Origin: Anastrepha obliqua
Lineage: Eukaryota > Arthropoda > Insecta > Diptera > Tephritidae
Assembly (NCBI RefSeq): GCF_027943255.1
Contig: NC_072893.1
Span: forward strand, 133,919,784 to 133,983,783
Direction: 5' to 3'
Length of the DNA stretch: 64,000 nt
Part shown: piece by piece, positions 46,801 to 56,072 of the stretch
Numbering within the stretch: position 1 is the stretch's first letter
How the letters are laid out: the number at the start of each line of letters is the position of its first letter
The notes under the pieces: model-generated
What the model was told of the DNA's origin: nothing
Database searches by the model: none
The model's input: the letters and a program-made list of their open reading frames with translations, nothing else
Position numbers and translations under genes: made by a program

Positions 46801-49794
46801 GAAGTGCTAGATCTTGTTCCGTTTTAGGAAAGCTCATCGATTGGAATTTCAGTTTAATAATTATTAGTTTATGTGGTATTCGAACCATTTTTGTATCAAC
46901 CATTATTCAAATGGTTTAAAATTGTTTGGTAGTGGATCTCATGATTACTTATATATCAGTCTTCCTTAAATTTCGGCATCCTTTTATTGAGAAACTTTCA
47001 CTATACTTTAGTTTACAGTAAAAGAGTATAGTGAAAGTGCGAGATGCAATGAAGATATTCAAAGTTTTCACTTTTCTTGAAATGAAAATAGCTTTGTACT
47101 AAATAACAAGATTGTCGAATTTATTTATTAATTTTATATTTTTTTTTTTATTTTTTTATTTTATTTAATCTATGTATAGACGTCTCGTATGAATATTACA
47201 CCAAGATGTTCGAATTTAAAGTCGTACGTTGATAATTTGTTACCGAACTTTTTATACTACCTAACATATTATATATGTATGTGTGTATATTAAACTATGA
47301 ACATTCGTATCCACCTCCAGCTGCTGTAGTCCACTTTAATTTCGTGTTATTTGTTTTATTAAAGTAGTCCAACTTTCCCATTCGCCATGGCATACCAGTT
47401 TCTGACCACTGAAATCTAAATAACTAAATAACAGCACAACATTTTTAATCCAAATTTCAGAGCCAATCGAAAGCCTCCACGCTGTCGTCGGGTGCCCGTG
47501 CAGCCGCCCAAACACTCAACGTCCCCATCGAACGCCTGGAATCCCGTCAATCTAACCATCGTGAACATGGGAATGCGGTCAATAACCACAACAGTGCGGC
47601 AGCAATGACCTCTTCAAGTGGCCATGAAGCTCACATGGAAAAGCCTGTTGCTCTGCAACATGGGCGGCAAAGTGGCGACACGGAGGCCGATGTTCATCAG
47701 GACGTGAATCACTTGCTTGAGAGCGAGGCAGATTCTATGCTTCCAAATACTGGCAATCACATGGACATGCAAATGGAACGTCATCAGTATACAAAACAGA
47801 CGAGTTACCTTCATTCGACTCGCAAGACCTCTAGTAGTCAGCAACAAGTGCAACAACAATCACAACAGCAACATCAGCAAACTCATGGTCACAATCACGT
47901 TTCGATGTCACATCATCTTGATGCCAATTACATGACGGAGGAGCCAAATGGCAGTAGTGGGCCATCGCCGTCCGTTACTAAATACTCTCTTCTTCAATTC
48001 GCCATGCAGCACTTCCGAAACGAGTAATGAAATAGTTTGAAAACAATGTCTGCTTAGGTTTTCTAAATCTGTAAATTTTATTTCAAATTCCAGTCAATAT
48101 CCTGAAGTTCGTACGCACAATCGCGATCTAACTAGAGAACATGGCGACCGTCGAATTCCTTCTTACGCAGATTTAGTAAAATGGCAAGGCACGCCTATTC
48201 GCATGCCATTACTCCGGTTGCCCAACGATTTAGCTCCTTTGGCGCTTGAGTGCTTTGAATGTATTTTGCGCTACTGTGGCGATATACCGCACGACCCTGA
48301 GCTGACTGAAGTAAAGTGCGTCTACACTGTACTCATGGTAATATTCACAAATAATTATACTTTTGGTCAATTTACACAAATGTTTTGAAATTCCCCATTA
48401 CTATTTTAGCATTGTCATAAATATTTGGCGCTTCGAGATGAGGTTTACTGTCAGTTGATGAAACAAACGACGGCCAATCGCTCTCCGTGTCCGGACTCCG
48501 CGCAGCGCGCATGGCGTCTGCTAAGCATTCTAGCGGCTTACTTTGGCTGTTCGGATGCGCTGCGTCCTTACCTAATGGAACACTTGACATCGGCCGCTTC
48601 AGATCGACGACGTTCTTGTCACGGTACGGCAGCGGTTTGTCTAGCAAATTTACGTAAGACAGCACGCTGCGGCGGTCGGAAGAACGTGCCAAGTGTAGAG
48701 GAAGTAACTGCAGTGTCCGCTGGACGCTCAGCACGTCGCCAAATCTACCGTCTGCCCGGAGGTGCGGAACGTGTAGTCAACACTCGCTGCTCAACAGTGG
48801 TCGCTGACGTAATTGCAGAGCTTTGTGCGTTGCTAAGCGTAGAATCGGAGGCTGAGCAACAGGAGTTCTCATTATACTGTATTGTACAAGGAGACGCCTT
48901 CACAATGCCCCTAGCAGCGGATGAGTACATATTAGATGTTACCACGGAGCTTCTTAAATCCGGTCAACCATTCTACTTGATTTTCTGTCGGTCTGTGTGG
49001 CATTTTCCTCTAAAACGTGATCCCGCGCCAACACCGCTCTATGTGGAAGTACTTTTTAATCAAGTGGCGCCGGACTACTTAGAGGGTCTATTATTGGAAA
49101 TACCTAGCAATGGAGTACCCATTCCAGAGATTGTACGCGATATGGCACGCATAGCTGCTCTGCTTCATCGCGCCGCTGATCTAACACATGTGCCGGCTAT
49201 GAAAGAAATTAAATTTCTTTTGCCTAAACCGGCGCTCGGCATTCGGGAAATTCGTCCGGCTCAATGGGTAGGATTAGTGCAATCCGCTTGGCCTCAAATT
49301 GCTGGCTTGACACCGGGCCAAGTGAAGGCACAATTTCTAGCGGTCTTGTCGGCATGGCCTCTGTTCGGCAGCAGTTTCTTCGCAGTGAAACGCATTTGGG
49401 CCGAGGAGGGACCGCATGTCGAAGACAGCAATCCAATGTGGCGTGATCTGATACTGGCCTTAAATAGACGCGGTGTGCTATTCCTGGATCCAAACACACA
49501 CGAAACGCTACAGCACTGGCCATTCATGGAAGTAATTTCTACTCGAAAGGTGAGTACAACAAATCCATTTGCATTTCGCAAAAGTAAACATTTCAAAATC
49601 ATTGCTCTTTAATCTTTATGGCATAGGTTCGTTCAGAGGACGGCGCGCTCTTCCTGGACATGAAAGTTGGCAATCTCATGCAGCAGCGGGTTATACGAGT
49701 CCAGACTGAGCAAGCACACGAAATTTCGCGGCTCGTACGACAGTATATAACAATGGCACAAATAAGCCAGAGGGACAAACGGGAGTTGAATTAA
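31866..49794 (+). CDS. Myo10A: Class XV unconventional myosin (Myosin 10A)
   Basis: Exons 31866-31991, 33548-40471, 47461-48023, 48094-48337, 48410-49549 and 49627-49794 join in phase to 3054 residues. Order: N-terminal SH3-like fold (GDLVWFDPGVGHPIPGEI); motor about 66-735 with P-loop GESGSGKTES at 155 and NDNSSRFGK; IQ motifs about 750-815; MyTH4 about 920-1060; a FERM-like stretch; a long Pro/Ser/Gln-rich linker with three (I)(R/K)GGG motifs, proline runs and an RS patch; a FERM-like block PWRLRVRKEVFHP up to VQEYRK; then, across the short exons, MyTH4 (YSLLQFAMQHF onward) and FERM to the stop. This is the MYO15A layout: an actin motor whose tail binds cargo at filopodia or stereocilia-like protrusions. 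No SH3 domain is visible between the tail modules and the C-terminus lacks a PDZ ligand. The start is uncertain: ATG at 31866 lies in a frame open from 31794, so an upstream exon is possible. A poly(A) signal candidate is at 50272. Confidence 0.93.
33200..33441 (+). other. Coding-like block of unknown identity inside Myo10A intron 1
   Basis: Within the first Myo10A intron a plus-strand frame, open from 33025 to a TAG at 33439-33441, becomes protein-like in its last 80 codons: SPAQSPSIAILSPHILRRQR, PPSFENFPTTDANSEMLPLK, QRRDQERKTKNRYPQYVKKL and so on. Composition and codon use look more like coding DNA than the flanks. A possible acceptor precedes it (acacctag at about 33213-33220). It ends in a stop before the next Myo10A exon at 33548 and does not fit that exon's phase. 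It could be a terminal exon of an alternative transcript, part of a nested gene, or chance. I do not recognise the protein. Confidence 0.3.
40472..42700. other. Myo10A intron, part upstream of the alternative first exon
   Basis: No coding or repeat feature is supported. The last few hundred bases should hold the promoter of the alternative transcript. A TCAGTC-type initiator sequence occurs near 42402, but no downstream element is convincing. Confidence 0.35.
42701..43855 (+). CDS. Myo10A: Alternative first coding exon of Myo10A (motor-less isoform)
   Basis: An ATG at 42701 opens 385 codons ending at a good donor (ACAGAG|GTAAAT, 43855/43856) in phase 0. The next acceptor, 47461, is also phase 0, so this exon splices in frame to the last four Myo10A exons, giving about 1089 residues: a new N-terminus plus the second MyTH4-FERM tail, with no motor. 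An in-frame TAG lies 11 codons before the ATG, which supports a true start. The peptide is Ser/Asn-rich and acidic in places, with a cysteine cluster (AEAGCCCDSDSQ), an Asn-rich run and SVKEILARFETMSLTE at its end. I know no domain in it. Without splicing the frame runs 27 codons further to 43936. It could instead be an independent gene, but the donor and phase favour Myo10A. Confidence 0.7.
43856..47460. other. Myo10A intron, downstream part
   Basis: 3.6 kb of AT-rich intron. I looked here for an SH3-coding exon, because vertebrate myosin XV has an SH3 at this point, and found none. A small hairpin is at 46994-47038. Several short ORFs have no support. Confidence 0.4.
46994..47038. repeat. 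Short inverted repeat, 14-bp arms
   Basis: actttcactatact (46994-47007) and agtatagtgaaagt (47025-47038) are exact reverse complements with a 17-base loop. It lies inside the Myo10A intron. It could be a small remnant of an inverted-repeat transposon. No function is implied. Confidence 0.5.
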
Positions 49795-50387
49795 GTTCTT
49801 TTAAAAGTTTGATTCGATGTGTAGTTTTAACATTTAACCCTTTGAAATTATTTTATTTCGTTGCTTCTTTATATAGATAAATGTATGCATACATACATAT
49901 GTACTCATGGTTATACCTACTTTTTACTTAGGTATGTCCTAACAATTGAACATTTTGTAGTTTTTAGTTAAATGCATAATCCTGTGCGGGTACGAATTTT
50001 TTCTCTAAAGAAAAACATTTGAATGTGAGCGTATTCCACTTTTATGAATACTCCGCGGCCCGTGGATATTCGCTCAAAGCTTTAGAAAAAATTGCAAACT
50101 GATGCTTCCGATGATCGCTATTATTATAATATCATACAATGTTGAAAATTTTAATTTCGGAAATTTTTTACTCCTGTAATTATCTACGAATACATAAAAA
50201 ACCTTATAAACAGATAGTATATTATGTATGTATATATATAATATATATGTATGAGTAAAGTATGTACACAAAATAAATGGTCATATTTTAATCGTTGTGC
50301 AAAAGAAATATATTTCCCAAACTCAATGAAATTCACAACATAGTTTTATACATTTAAAATAAAATAAAAACGCACTCGTATGTATAT
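49795..50387. other. 3' flank of Myo10A
   Basis: Likely Myo10A 3' UTR, with a polyadenylation signal candidate AATAAA at 50272-50277 after a tatata-rich stretch. Nothing else is recognised. Confidence 0.4.
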
Positions 50388-50400
50388 GTAAAGTTCGTTA

Positions 50401-50728
50401 AAAACAAAAAAAAAAAAATAATTGGCGCTTACGCTTCTGTTAGGTGTTTGGCCGAGCTTCTCCTCGTATTTGTGGTGTGCGTCTTGATGTTGTTCCACAA
50501 ATGGAGGAACCTACAGTTTCAAGCCGACTCCGAACGGCAGATATTTTTATGAGGAGCTTTTTCATGGCAGAAATACACTCGGAAGTTTGCCATTGCCTGC
50601 CGAGGGGCGACCGCTATTAGAAAAATGTTTTTTTAATTTTGCTTTCACCGAGATTCGAACCAACGACCTCTTTGTGAATTCTGAATGGTAATCACGCACC
50701 AACCCATTCGGCTTCGGCGGCCGCCAAG
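50401..50728 (-). mobile_element. tRNA-derived SINE with 13-bp target duplications
   Basis: A perfect 13-bp direct repeat, gtaaagttcgtta, flanks the element (50388-50400 and 50729-50741). Read on the minus strand from 50728, the head looks like a tRNA gene: GCCGAATGGGTTGGTGCG resembles the A-box region of class II (Ser/Leu type) tRNAs, and GGTTCGAATCT (50651-50661 on the plus strand) is a canonical B box. A ~200-bp body follows and ends in aagcgccaattat and a T run at the left, next to the duplication. Related copies are at 8043-8300, 59823-59958 and 60138-60930. It has no ORF; it would depend on a partner LINE. Confidence 0.9.
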
Positions 50729-50896
50729 GTAAAGTTCGTTATATGCCTTAATAAACCTTACTAGATCCTGCACAGACTTTTCAGGGATAGCTTTTCACCT
50801 TCAATAGTTCCATGATGGACCAAACATTTTTGGAAGATTTAATCTTCTTGGTACAAAATACTCTTTATTGGAGCCGTTCTACGTTAAGATAATTTT

Positions 50897-51520
50897 TCCA
50901 AAAACACTGCTAATCCGACAGTGTCCCCTCTACAACTTCTGTACAACGAGGCACATTTGCTACCTGTAAAGGAGCACAACAAACTGCTCAGCAAACAGTT
51001 TATGCTAGGGAGCTAGCGCAAGGTTTCACTCATGTAGACACCTGCTTGAGCCAAAGCCGCCTCCCAGACACGTCAGGAGGCACCTCTTCAACGCTGACGA
51101 GATCCAGGTCAAAATGAATCGACAACTACTGCACCGGACAGTGTTTAGACAAACAATAAACGACATTCATCGGGAGACCGTTACCACTTTCATAAGCTCC
51201 CGACCCCCGAATACTGTAATCGGAGTCCAACCACCACCCACAGCAGATGAAGAGGTCCAGCTACCCCGAGAGACCCGCGTTACCTTGGCACACCTACGTT
51301 CTGGATATTGCAGCACGTTAAACTCCTACCTATCCGGAATTGACCCCGACATACTAAGCATATGTCCAACATGTGGAGGCACCCCCCACGACACCAACTA
51401 TGTACTTTTTCACATGCCCCATAAAACCCACCGCTCTCCCTCTGGACCCAACCTGTCGAAACAGCAAATTTCCTGACCCTACCATTAGATGAGCTAGATG
51501 AAGACGACCGCTTATGTACT
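50897..51520 (+). mobile_element. LOA-clade retrotransposon, ORF2 3' fragment
   Basis: Aligns by eye with the 57420-58050 copy. Readable protein pieces include LPRETRVTLAHLRSGYCSTL, NSYLSGIDPDILSICPTCGG and TPHDTNY, a CxxC..H zinc-finger-like tail typical of LOA-type ORF2 ends. The longest frame is 51114-51476, with frameshifts and stops around it. The reverse transcriptase core is absent. Confidence 0.8.
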
Positions 51521-53130
51521 TTTAACTTTTGTTTTAAAGCATCTAGGGTGATTGTCGAATCTCTTACATGTTTAATCTAATCAATTGCTTGAGGTGTTCG
51601 GTGAGTTTCTTCGATGTATTTCCTCTATTGTGTTGTGTGTTTATTGCTATGTCTGTATTTTAATTAAAATACATGAGGTCATGTTGTTGAGTCCATTTTA
51701 TTGTGCTTGCAATCAATTTGTATTCTATTTCTTCCATTGTATGGGATGTTTGGGCCGGATTTAGTTATTAGTGGAATGTGTTGTTGTTGTGTTGTTATTA
51801 TATTATGATCTGTTACTTCAGTTGCCTCGTTGCTGATGTTATATGTGGTCGCGTTGATTGTGCATTATTATTATTATCCACGCCACAAATTGTTGAGACT
51901 CGTAACAAGATTTTCTCACCGCTTTCAATTTATATGTTTTAAGTTACTTAAGAATCCAAAATCAATAATGCCTTAAGACCGGAATAATCATTTATGCAAG
52001 TTTCAAATTTTTCAGGTAGCCCCTAAGTTAGGTTAAGTTACGTTTAAGCCTGGAGTAATTACTCTATCATTCGCCTATGGTTTATGTAGTGCCCCCGAAG
52101 ATGATTTAATACAAGGTAGTCGAATGTTCCGGAATGGTTGTCGCGAATGTCGTCAGGCTCCATGAATAAACAAACAAAAGGAAGGGGAGAGAAACAGTAG
52201 GCGAAAGCAATAGAAACTACCAAACACAAGAAATTATACACACACACATATATTAGTGCCCCGGCGTCATCTGTATAAAATATTTTGTTTTGTACCGGAA
52301 AGGAGCATGACATCAGACATGCCAAAATCGCTAAAATGAAGTAACTGTTTCGAACGACGCCACCTTCAATATTCAATTTGTCTAGTAGTGCCCCTACTTT
52401 ATAATTCGCCTTGTACTAAGGCGAATTCATAGAGGGCGAGTTCGTAAGAGTTCAACACGTATTTTGATTTTGCAATGAGTGATAATATAAGAGACTGCGT
52501 CTTCCGCTTGTTTATGAAGAGAAAAAACAAGCGACGATCATAGAAGCTGTCAAACATAAGAAATAATATGCACACGCGCATTAAAACGCAGAAACTGCAT
52601 TTGGAGGTTTTATATACATTTTTTAATTACAATTTAATATGCGGTCCATTTACGACATTAACAAGACATTCACTGAATATTAACGAGCCAATAATTTCCC
52701 TTATCTTTGTTTGTTTTGTATTATTATGGCGGAAGACGTAGTCGGTTGTCAAAATTGCGCAAAATAAACTAACGGTTTTCGGAAGGCGACACCTTTTGTA
52801 TTCTATTCGCCTTGGAGTTTCTTTGAAACTTTCTGGGTTAGCCACCTCAGTTAACTCGAATTTATTTTATTTTGCATTTGAAAACTTTACAAAAACGAAG
52901 TACAGTAAACATCGAGGCATTATTGTTAAGGGTATTAGTTTTTGACAGAAAGACGCCAAAAAACTCCATAAGCAAAAGTAAAAATGTAAATAATAACTGT
53001 GTAATGGTTGGATATCGTTGAATAGTATTTTGTTAAATAAAGAACTCCGGGCGCGAAACACCAATTTACAGAAATATATCAAACTAAATTAAATGAATGT
53101 ATTGTTTTCGAGTAAATTTTGGGAAATATG
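51521..53130. other. Spacer between Myo10A and Ran with old repeats
   Basis: 51560-51900 read on the minus strand has weak retroelement-like character (KLIASTIKWTQQHDLMYF), not assignable. 52340-52430 and 52760-52820 share similar pieces (cgac.ccacctt... and attcgcctt). A hairpin is at 52403-52427. No host gene is recognised. Confidence 0.3.
52403..52427. repeat. Short hairpin, 10-bp arms
   Basis: aattcgcctt / aaggcgaatt flank the loop gtact. The motif attcgcctt recurs near 52808. This may be the end of a small inverted-repeat transposon family, not defined further. Confidence 0.4.
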
Positions 53131-54171
53131 GCAGCCTCTCGAACTCTCACTCACAGTGCAGCCAACCTGGTTGAATTTAGCTTGAAGAGTCCGAGAGTTA
53201 TTCGCCGTAGACCGAGTTTAACAGCGGAATCGGATTTTTCGCAATTTTAGCAGCCCAAAAACCCGATCGAGTGTTGCGCGTGTGGAGAGCTTCTTAATTT
53301 TTCTGCTGCAAAAGATTTTCAATACTTCACATTGAGGTATATAAAACAAAAGCAAATGTAAGTTTTGTGTTCTGCATAACGGAAATTGTGAAATGTGTTC
53401 GGATTTTGTTTAAAGGGCGCGTACAAATCGGCGTTTGCATGGGGGGTAATTTATACTTGAATCTTCCATGACAATATCTAAAACTGCTGTAGCGTGGTTT
53501 CGCTTGTTTTTCTTTTTTGCTTGATTTGACTTTTGGCTGTAAGAATCGGTGATTAAATTGTAGGGGAACTCGGGGGGGAAATGTAGTTAAAGTGGTTTGC
53601 AATTTTATATGTTAGATTGTGTTAATGTTTAACAAAGTGTGTTGTATATTTTTGGCCGCCCATTTGTCGCATGAATAAGGAATTTCGGCAGATGCGAATG
53701 TTTCTTTTCGTGCGGTTGAGGTTAGGTTTTCTTTGGCACGTCAATGACGTTTGATACGCCATAATTGCTACGCAGCTATATACCGGCGTTTATGTATTGA
53801 GGAAACATTAATTTAAAAGAAAAATAAGTAATTTACGTACTTTGAGAAAATATATATGCTTCCCCTTGCAGCTGCGTCGCTTGTAAGCATTTAAATTTTG
53901 GCGCGAAGGTCTGATTCGACACTCGTTTGTGGAATATGTACACATTGGTACATATAAGTATGTATGTACATGTATCTACATCGGGGGTGCGTCAGAAAAC
54001 TTTCTAGAAAAGGACGGTTTTGGTCAAATGTGAATTCTAGTTTTTGAGCATTTTCGATGTTTATTTATTTTGATTTATTACCAAGAATTTATAACCACAT
54101 GAATCTAAGGTTTTATCACGTTTTTACCTTTGCAGAAACATTAGTGTACAGTAAAGACAAATTTTTAACAA
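53131..54171 (+). other. Probable Ran promoter, 5' UTR exon and 5' UTR intron
   Basis: A GC-richer stretch at about 53130-53335 ends in a donor-like cacattgag|gtatat. The coding exon is preceded by an acceptor, acctttgcag|aaac, at about 54136. This suggests a noncoding first exon and an intron of about 800 bp before the ATG at 54172. The transcription start is not determined. Confidence 0.45.
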
Positions 54172-54885
54172 ATGGCACAAGAAGCTGATATTCCTACTTT
54201 CAAATGCGTTCTGGTCGGAGATGGTGGTACTGGGAAAACCACTTTTGTGAAACGTCATATGACTGGAGAGTTTGAAAAGAAGTACGTTGCTACACTTGGT
54301 GTCGAGGTGCACCCACTTATTTTTCACACTAACCGTGGTGCCATCCGTTTCAATGTATGGGACACCGCCGGTCAAGAAAAATTTGGCGGTTTGCGTGATG
54401 GTTACTATATTCAGGGGCAGTGTGCTATTATTATGTTTGATGTAACTTCTCGCGTCACATATAAAAATGTACCAAACTGGCACAGAGATTTGGTACGCGT
54501 ATGCGAAAATATCCCGATTGTTTTATGCGGAAATAAGGTCGATATAAAGGATCGCAAAGTCAAGGCCAAGAGCATCGTATTCCACAGGAAAAAGAATTTG
54601 CAGGTAAAATATTCCTTAAACAAAATTTTGATTAAGGAACTAATTAGATGTTTAAAATATTATTTTCAGTACTACGATATTTCCGCCAAATCGAATTACA
54701 ATTTTGAAAAACCTTTCCTGTGGTTGGCAAGAAAGCTGGTAGGAGATCCAAATTTGGAATTTGTTGCTATGCCAGCGCTACTTCCTCCAGAAGTCAAAAT
54801 GGACAAGGACTGGCAGCTGCAAATCGAGAGAGATTTGCAAGAAGCTCAAGAAACTGCATTGCCTGAGGAGGATGAAGATTTGTAA
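54172..54885 (+). CDS. Ran: GTP-binding nuclear protein Ran
   Basis: Two exons, 54172-54603 and 54670-54885, with a 66-bp GT-AG intron, give 215 residues, the family length. All G motifs are present: GDGGTGKT (16-23), T41 in switch I, DTAGQ with Q68, NKVD near 121 and SAK near 149. The C-terminus is acidic (EEDEDL), as in Ran, which has no lipid site. Ran-GTP drives nuclear import and export through karyopherins and directs spindle and nuclear envelope assembly. Read-through of the intron stays open, so a naive ORF call gives 237 residues; the splice sites and homology require the intron. A polyadenylation signal candidate AATAAA is at 54985-54990. Confidence 0.97.
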   Translation: MAQEADIPTFKCVLVGDGGTGKTTFVKRHMTGEFEKKYVATLGVEVHPLIFHTNRGAIRFNVWDTAGQEKFGGLRDGYYIQGQCAIIMFDVTSRVTYKNVPNWHRDLVRVCENIPIVLCGNKVDIKDRKVKAKSIVFHRKKNLQVKYSLNKILIKELIRCLKYYFQYYDISAKSNYNFEKPFLWLARKLVGDPNLEFVAMPALLPPEVKMDKDWQLQIERDLQEAQETALPEEDEDL

Positions 54886-55388
54886 TCTTGAACTTATGCT
54901 GCTTTTTATCTAAATACAGAGTTTACTACAAATTATAATTGAGAAAACTTAAAATTCTAGCGAAACTAAAATGGCGAGGAAACCAATAAAAATAATTAAA
55001 ACATAAAATGCATATTTTGAGACTTTATTGGAAAGACAGTTTTCCATAATATTCTTTGTTCATGTAATTTGTATTTACGTTGCGCTTATTTTCTTATTTT
55101 TAGTGTACATTTTAAATAATTTTGTATTAAAACTAATCTGAATACTTGAAGGAGTTTGATGGATATTATTTTTATATTTACATTTTGATCTGCATCTTCA
55201 ATGAACATAAATTGCAAATGGTTGGGAATAAGAGCCGATAAATACTGCTACAGTGGCATGATTCAATAATAATGATTAAATCTAGCTACAGTGATACGGT
55301 AGCACCTGAATACGTTTCCCTTTTTGAGAAACGCTGAAGTGACATCCTTAGCCTGCAATGAATAGATAAATTTACCAAAGCTGAAGTA
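54886..55388. other. Ran 3' flank
   Basis: About the first 110 bp are Ran 3' UTR. The remainder is AT-rich spacer without features that I can support. Confidence 0.4.
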
Positions 55389-55520
55389 AAGGGTTTCCCA
55401 ATAACAGGTGTTATTTTGAATATCCCGCTATTTCCGTAGATGTCACCTTTGAGGCTGTAATTTTTTGATATTTGTCAAGTAGAACCTACGCCATTAATAA
55501 AAATCCATATCGGAAAGATG
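55389..55520. mobile_element. End fragment of the mariner-type element seen at 60337
   Basis: aaagggtttcccaataacag and what follows match, with divergence, the left terminal repeat and ~110 bp of inner sequence of the element at 60337-60873 (shared landmarks: gtgttattttga and acgccattaataa). The copy breaks off where the retroelement-rich block begins, so only one end survives. Confidence 0.6.
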
Positions 55521-55665
55521 CAATCGCATCAGGCAATCGGAAGATTCGCTGCTCGACTCTCACTCCCGCTCTCGGAGAGTACTATCCAAGAATCCAGCAT
55601 GCATGCCGAAGAAGAAATCGCATTTCGGCGAGCATCAAAAAGCGTTGGTAAAACGAGGAATTTCG

Positions 55666-56025
55666 CATTCCCGTGGCAGCCGGTTCTACGTTACCGGAAT
55701 GACTCGGATCTTGACATCATTCAAATGCAATTCACGCAATGGCTGGTGCCACTTGAGTGGCGCCATTCCTACTGTAGAGCCGTGTACCCGCAACCGCCTC
55801 CTGTGGCGCGACCGCCTATCCCCATCAGGGCCCAACAACAACAGCGGAACACACAGTAGATCCAAAGCAGACAACCTCACTAGTCTCTCACACCCCTCCT
55901 TACGACAGTCCTCCCGATATACGATATACGATACACTAGACAGGGCTAGTGTACTGGGGCGGCAGCCCTTGGTCGGGGAAAACCCGAGTCATTCCGGTAA
56001 CGTAGAACCGGCTGCCATGGGAATG
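55666..56025. repeat. 42-bp inverted motif flanking ~280 bp
   Basis: Positions 55666-55707 and 55984-56025 are reverse complements over about 42 bp with one mismatch (core ggcagccggttctacgttac on the left copy). The forward form resembles part of the dispersed repeat at 27598-27697. It probably marks two oppositely oriented copies of a retroelement 5' region. The plus-strand frame 55518-55859 covering the left copy has no recognisable domain. Confidence 0.6.
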
Positions 56026-56072
56026 AGAGACCTGCCGACTTCGTTTCCGCGAATCACCGGTCCTATTTTAAC

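Noticed and set aside
50651..50713. Possible tRNA gene because of the B-box match
   Set aside because: A- and B-box-like sequences are present, but the region cannot fold as a full tRNA and is the head of a SINE with target duplications.
51560..51900. Minus-strand retroelement-like reading resembling a gypsy integrase zinc region
   Set aside because: Only a weak match (HNRG..KKLTEHLKQL) with several stops; not enough to assign a family.
54604..54669. In-frame extension of Ran through its intron (237 residues)
   Set aside because: GT-AG sites are strong, and Ran proteins are continuous across this point without the extra 22 residues.
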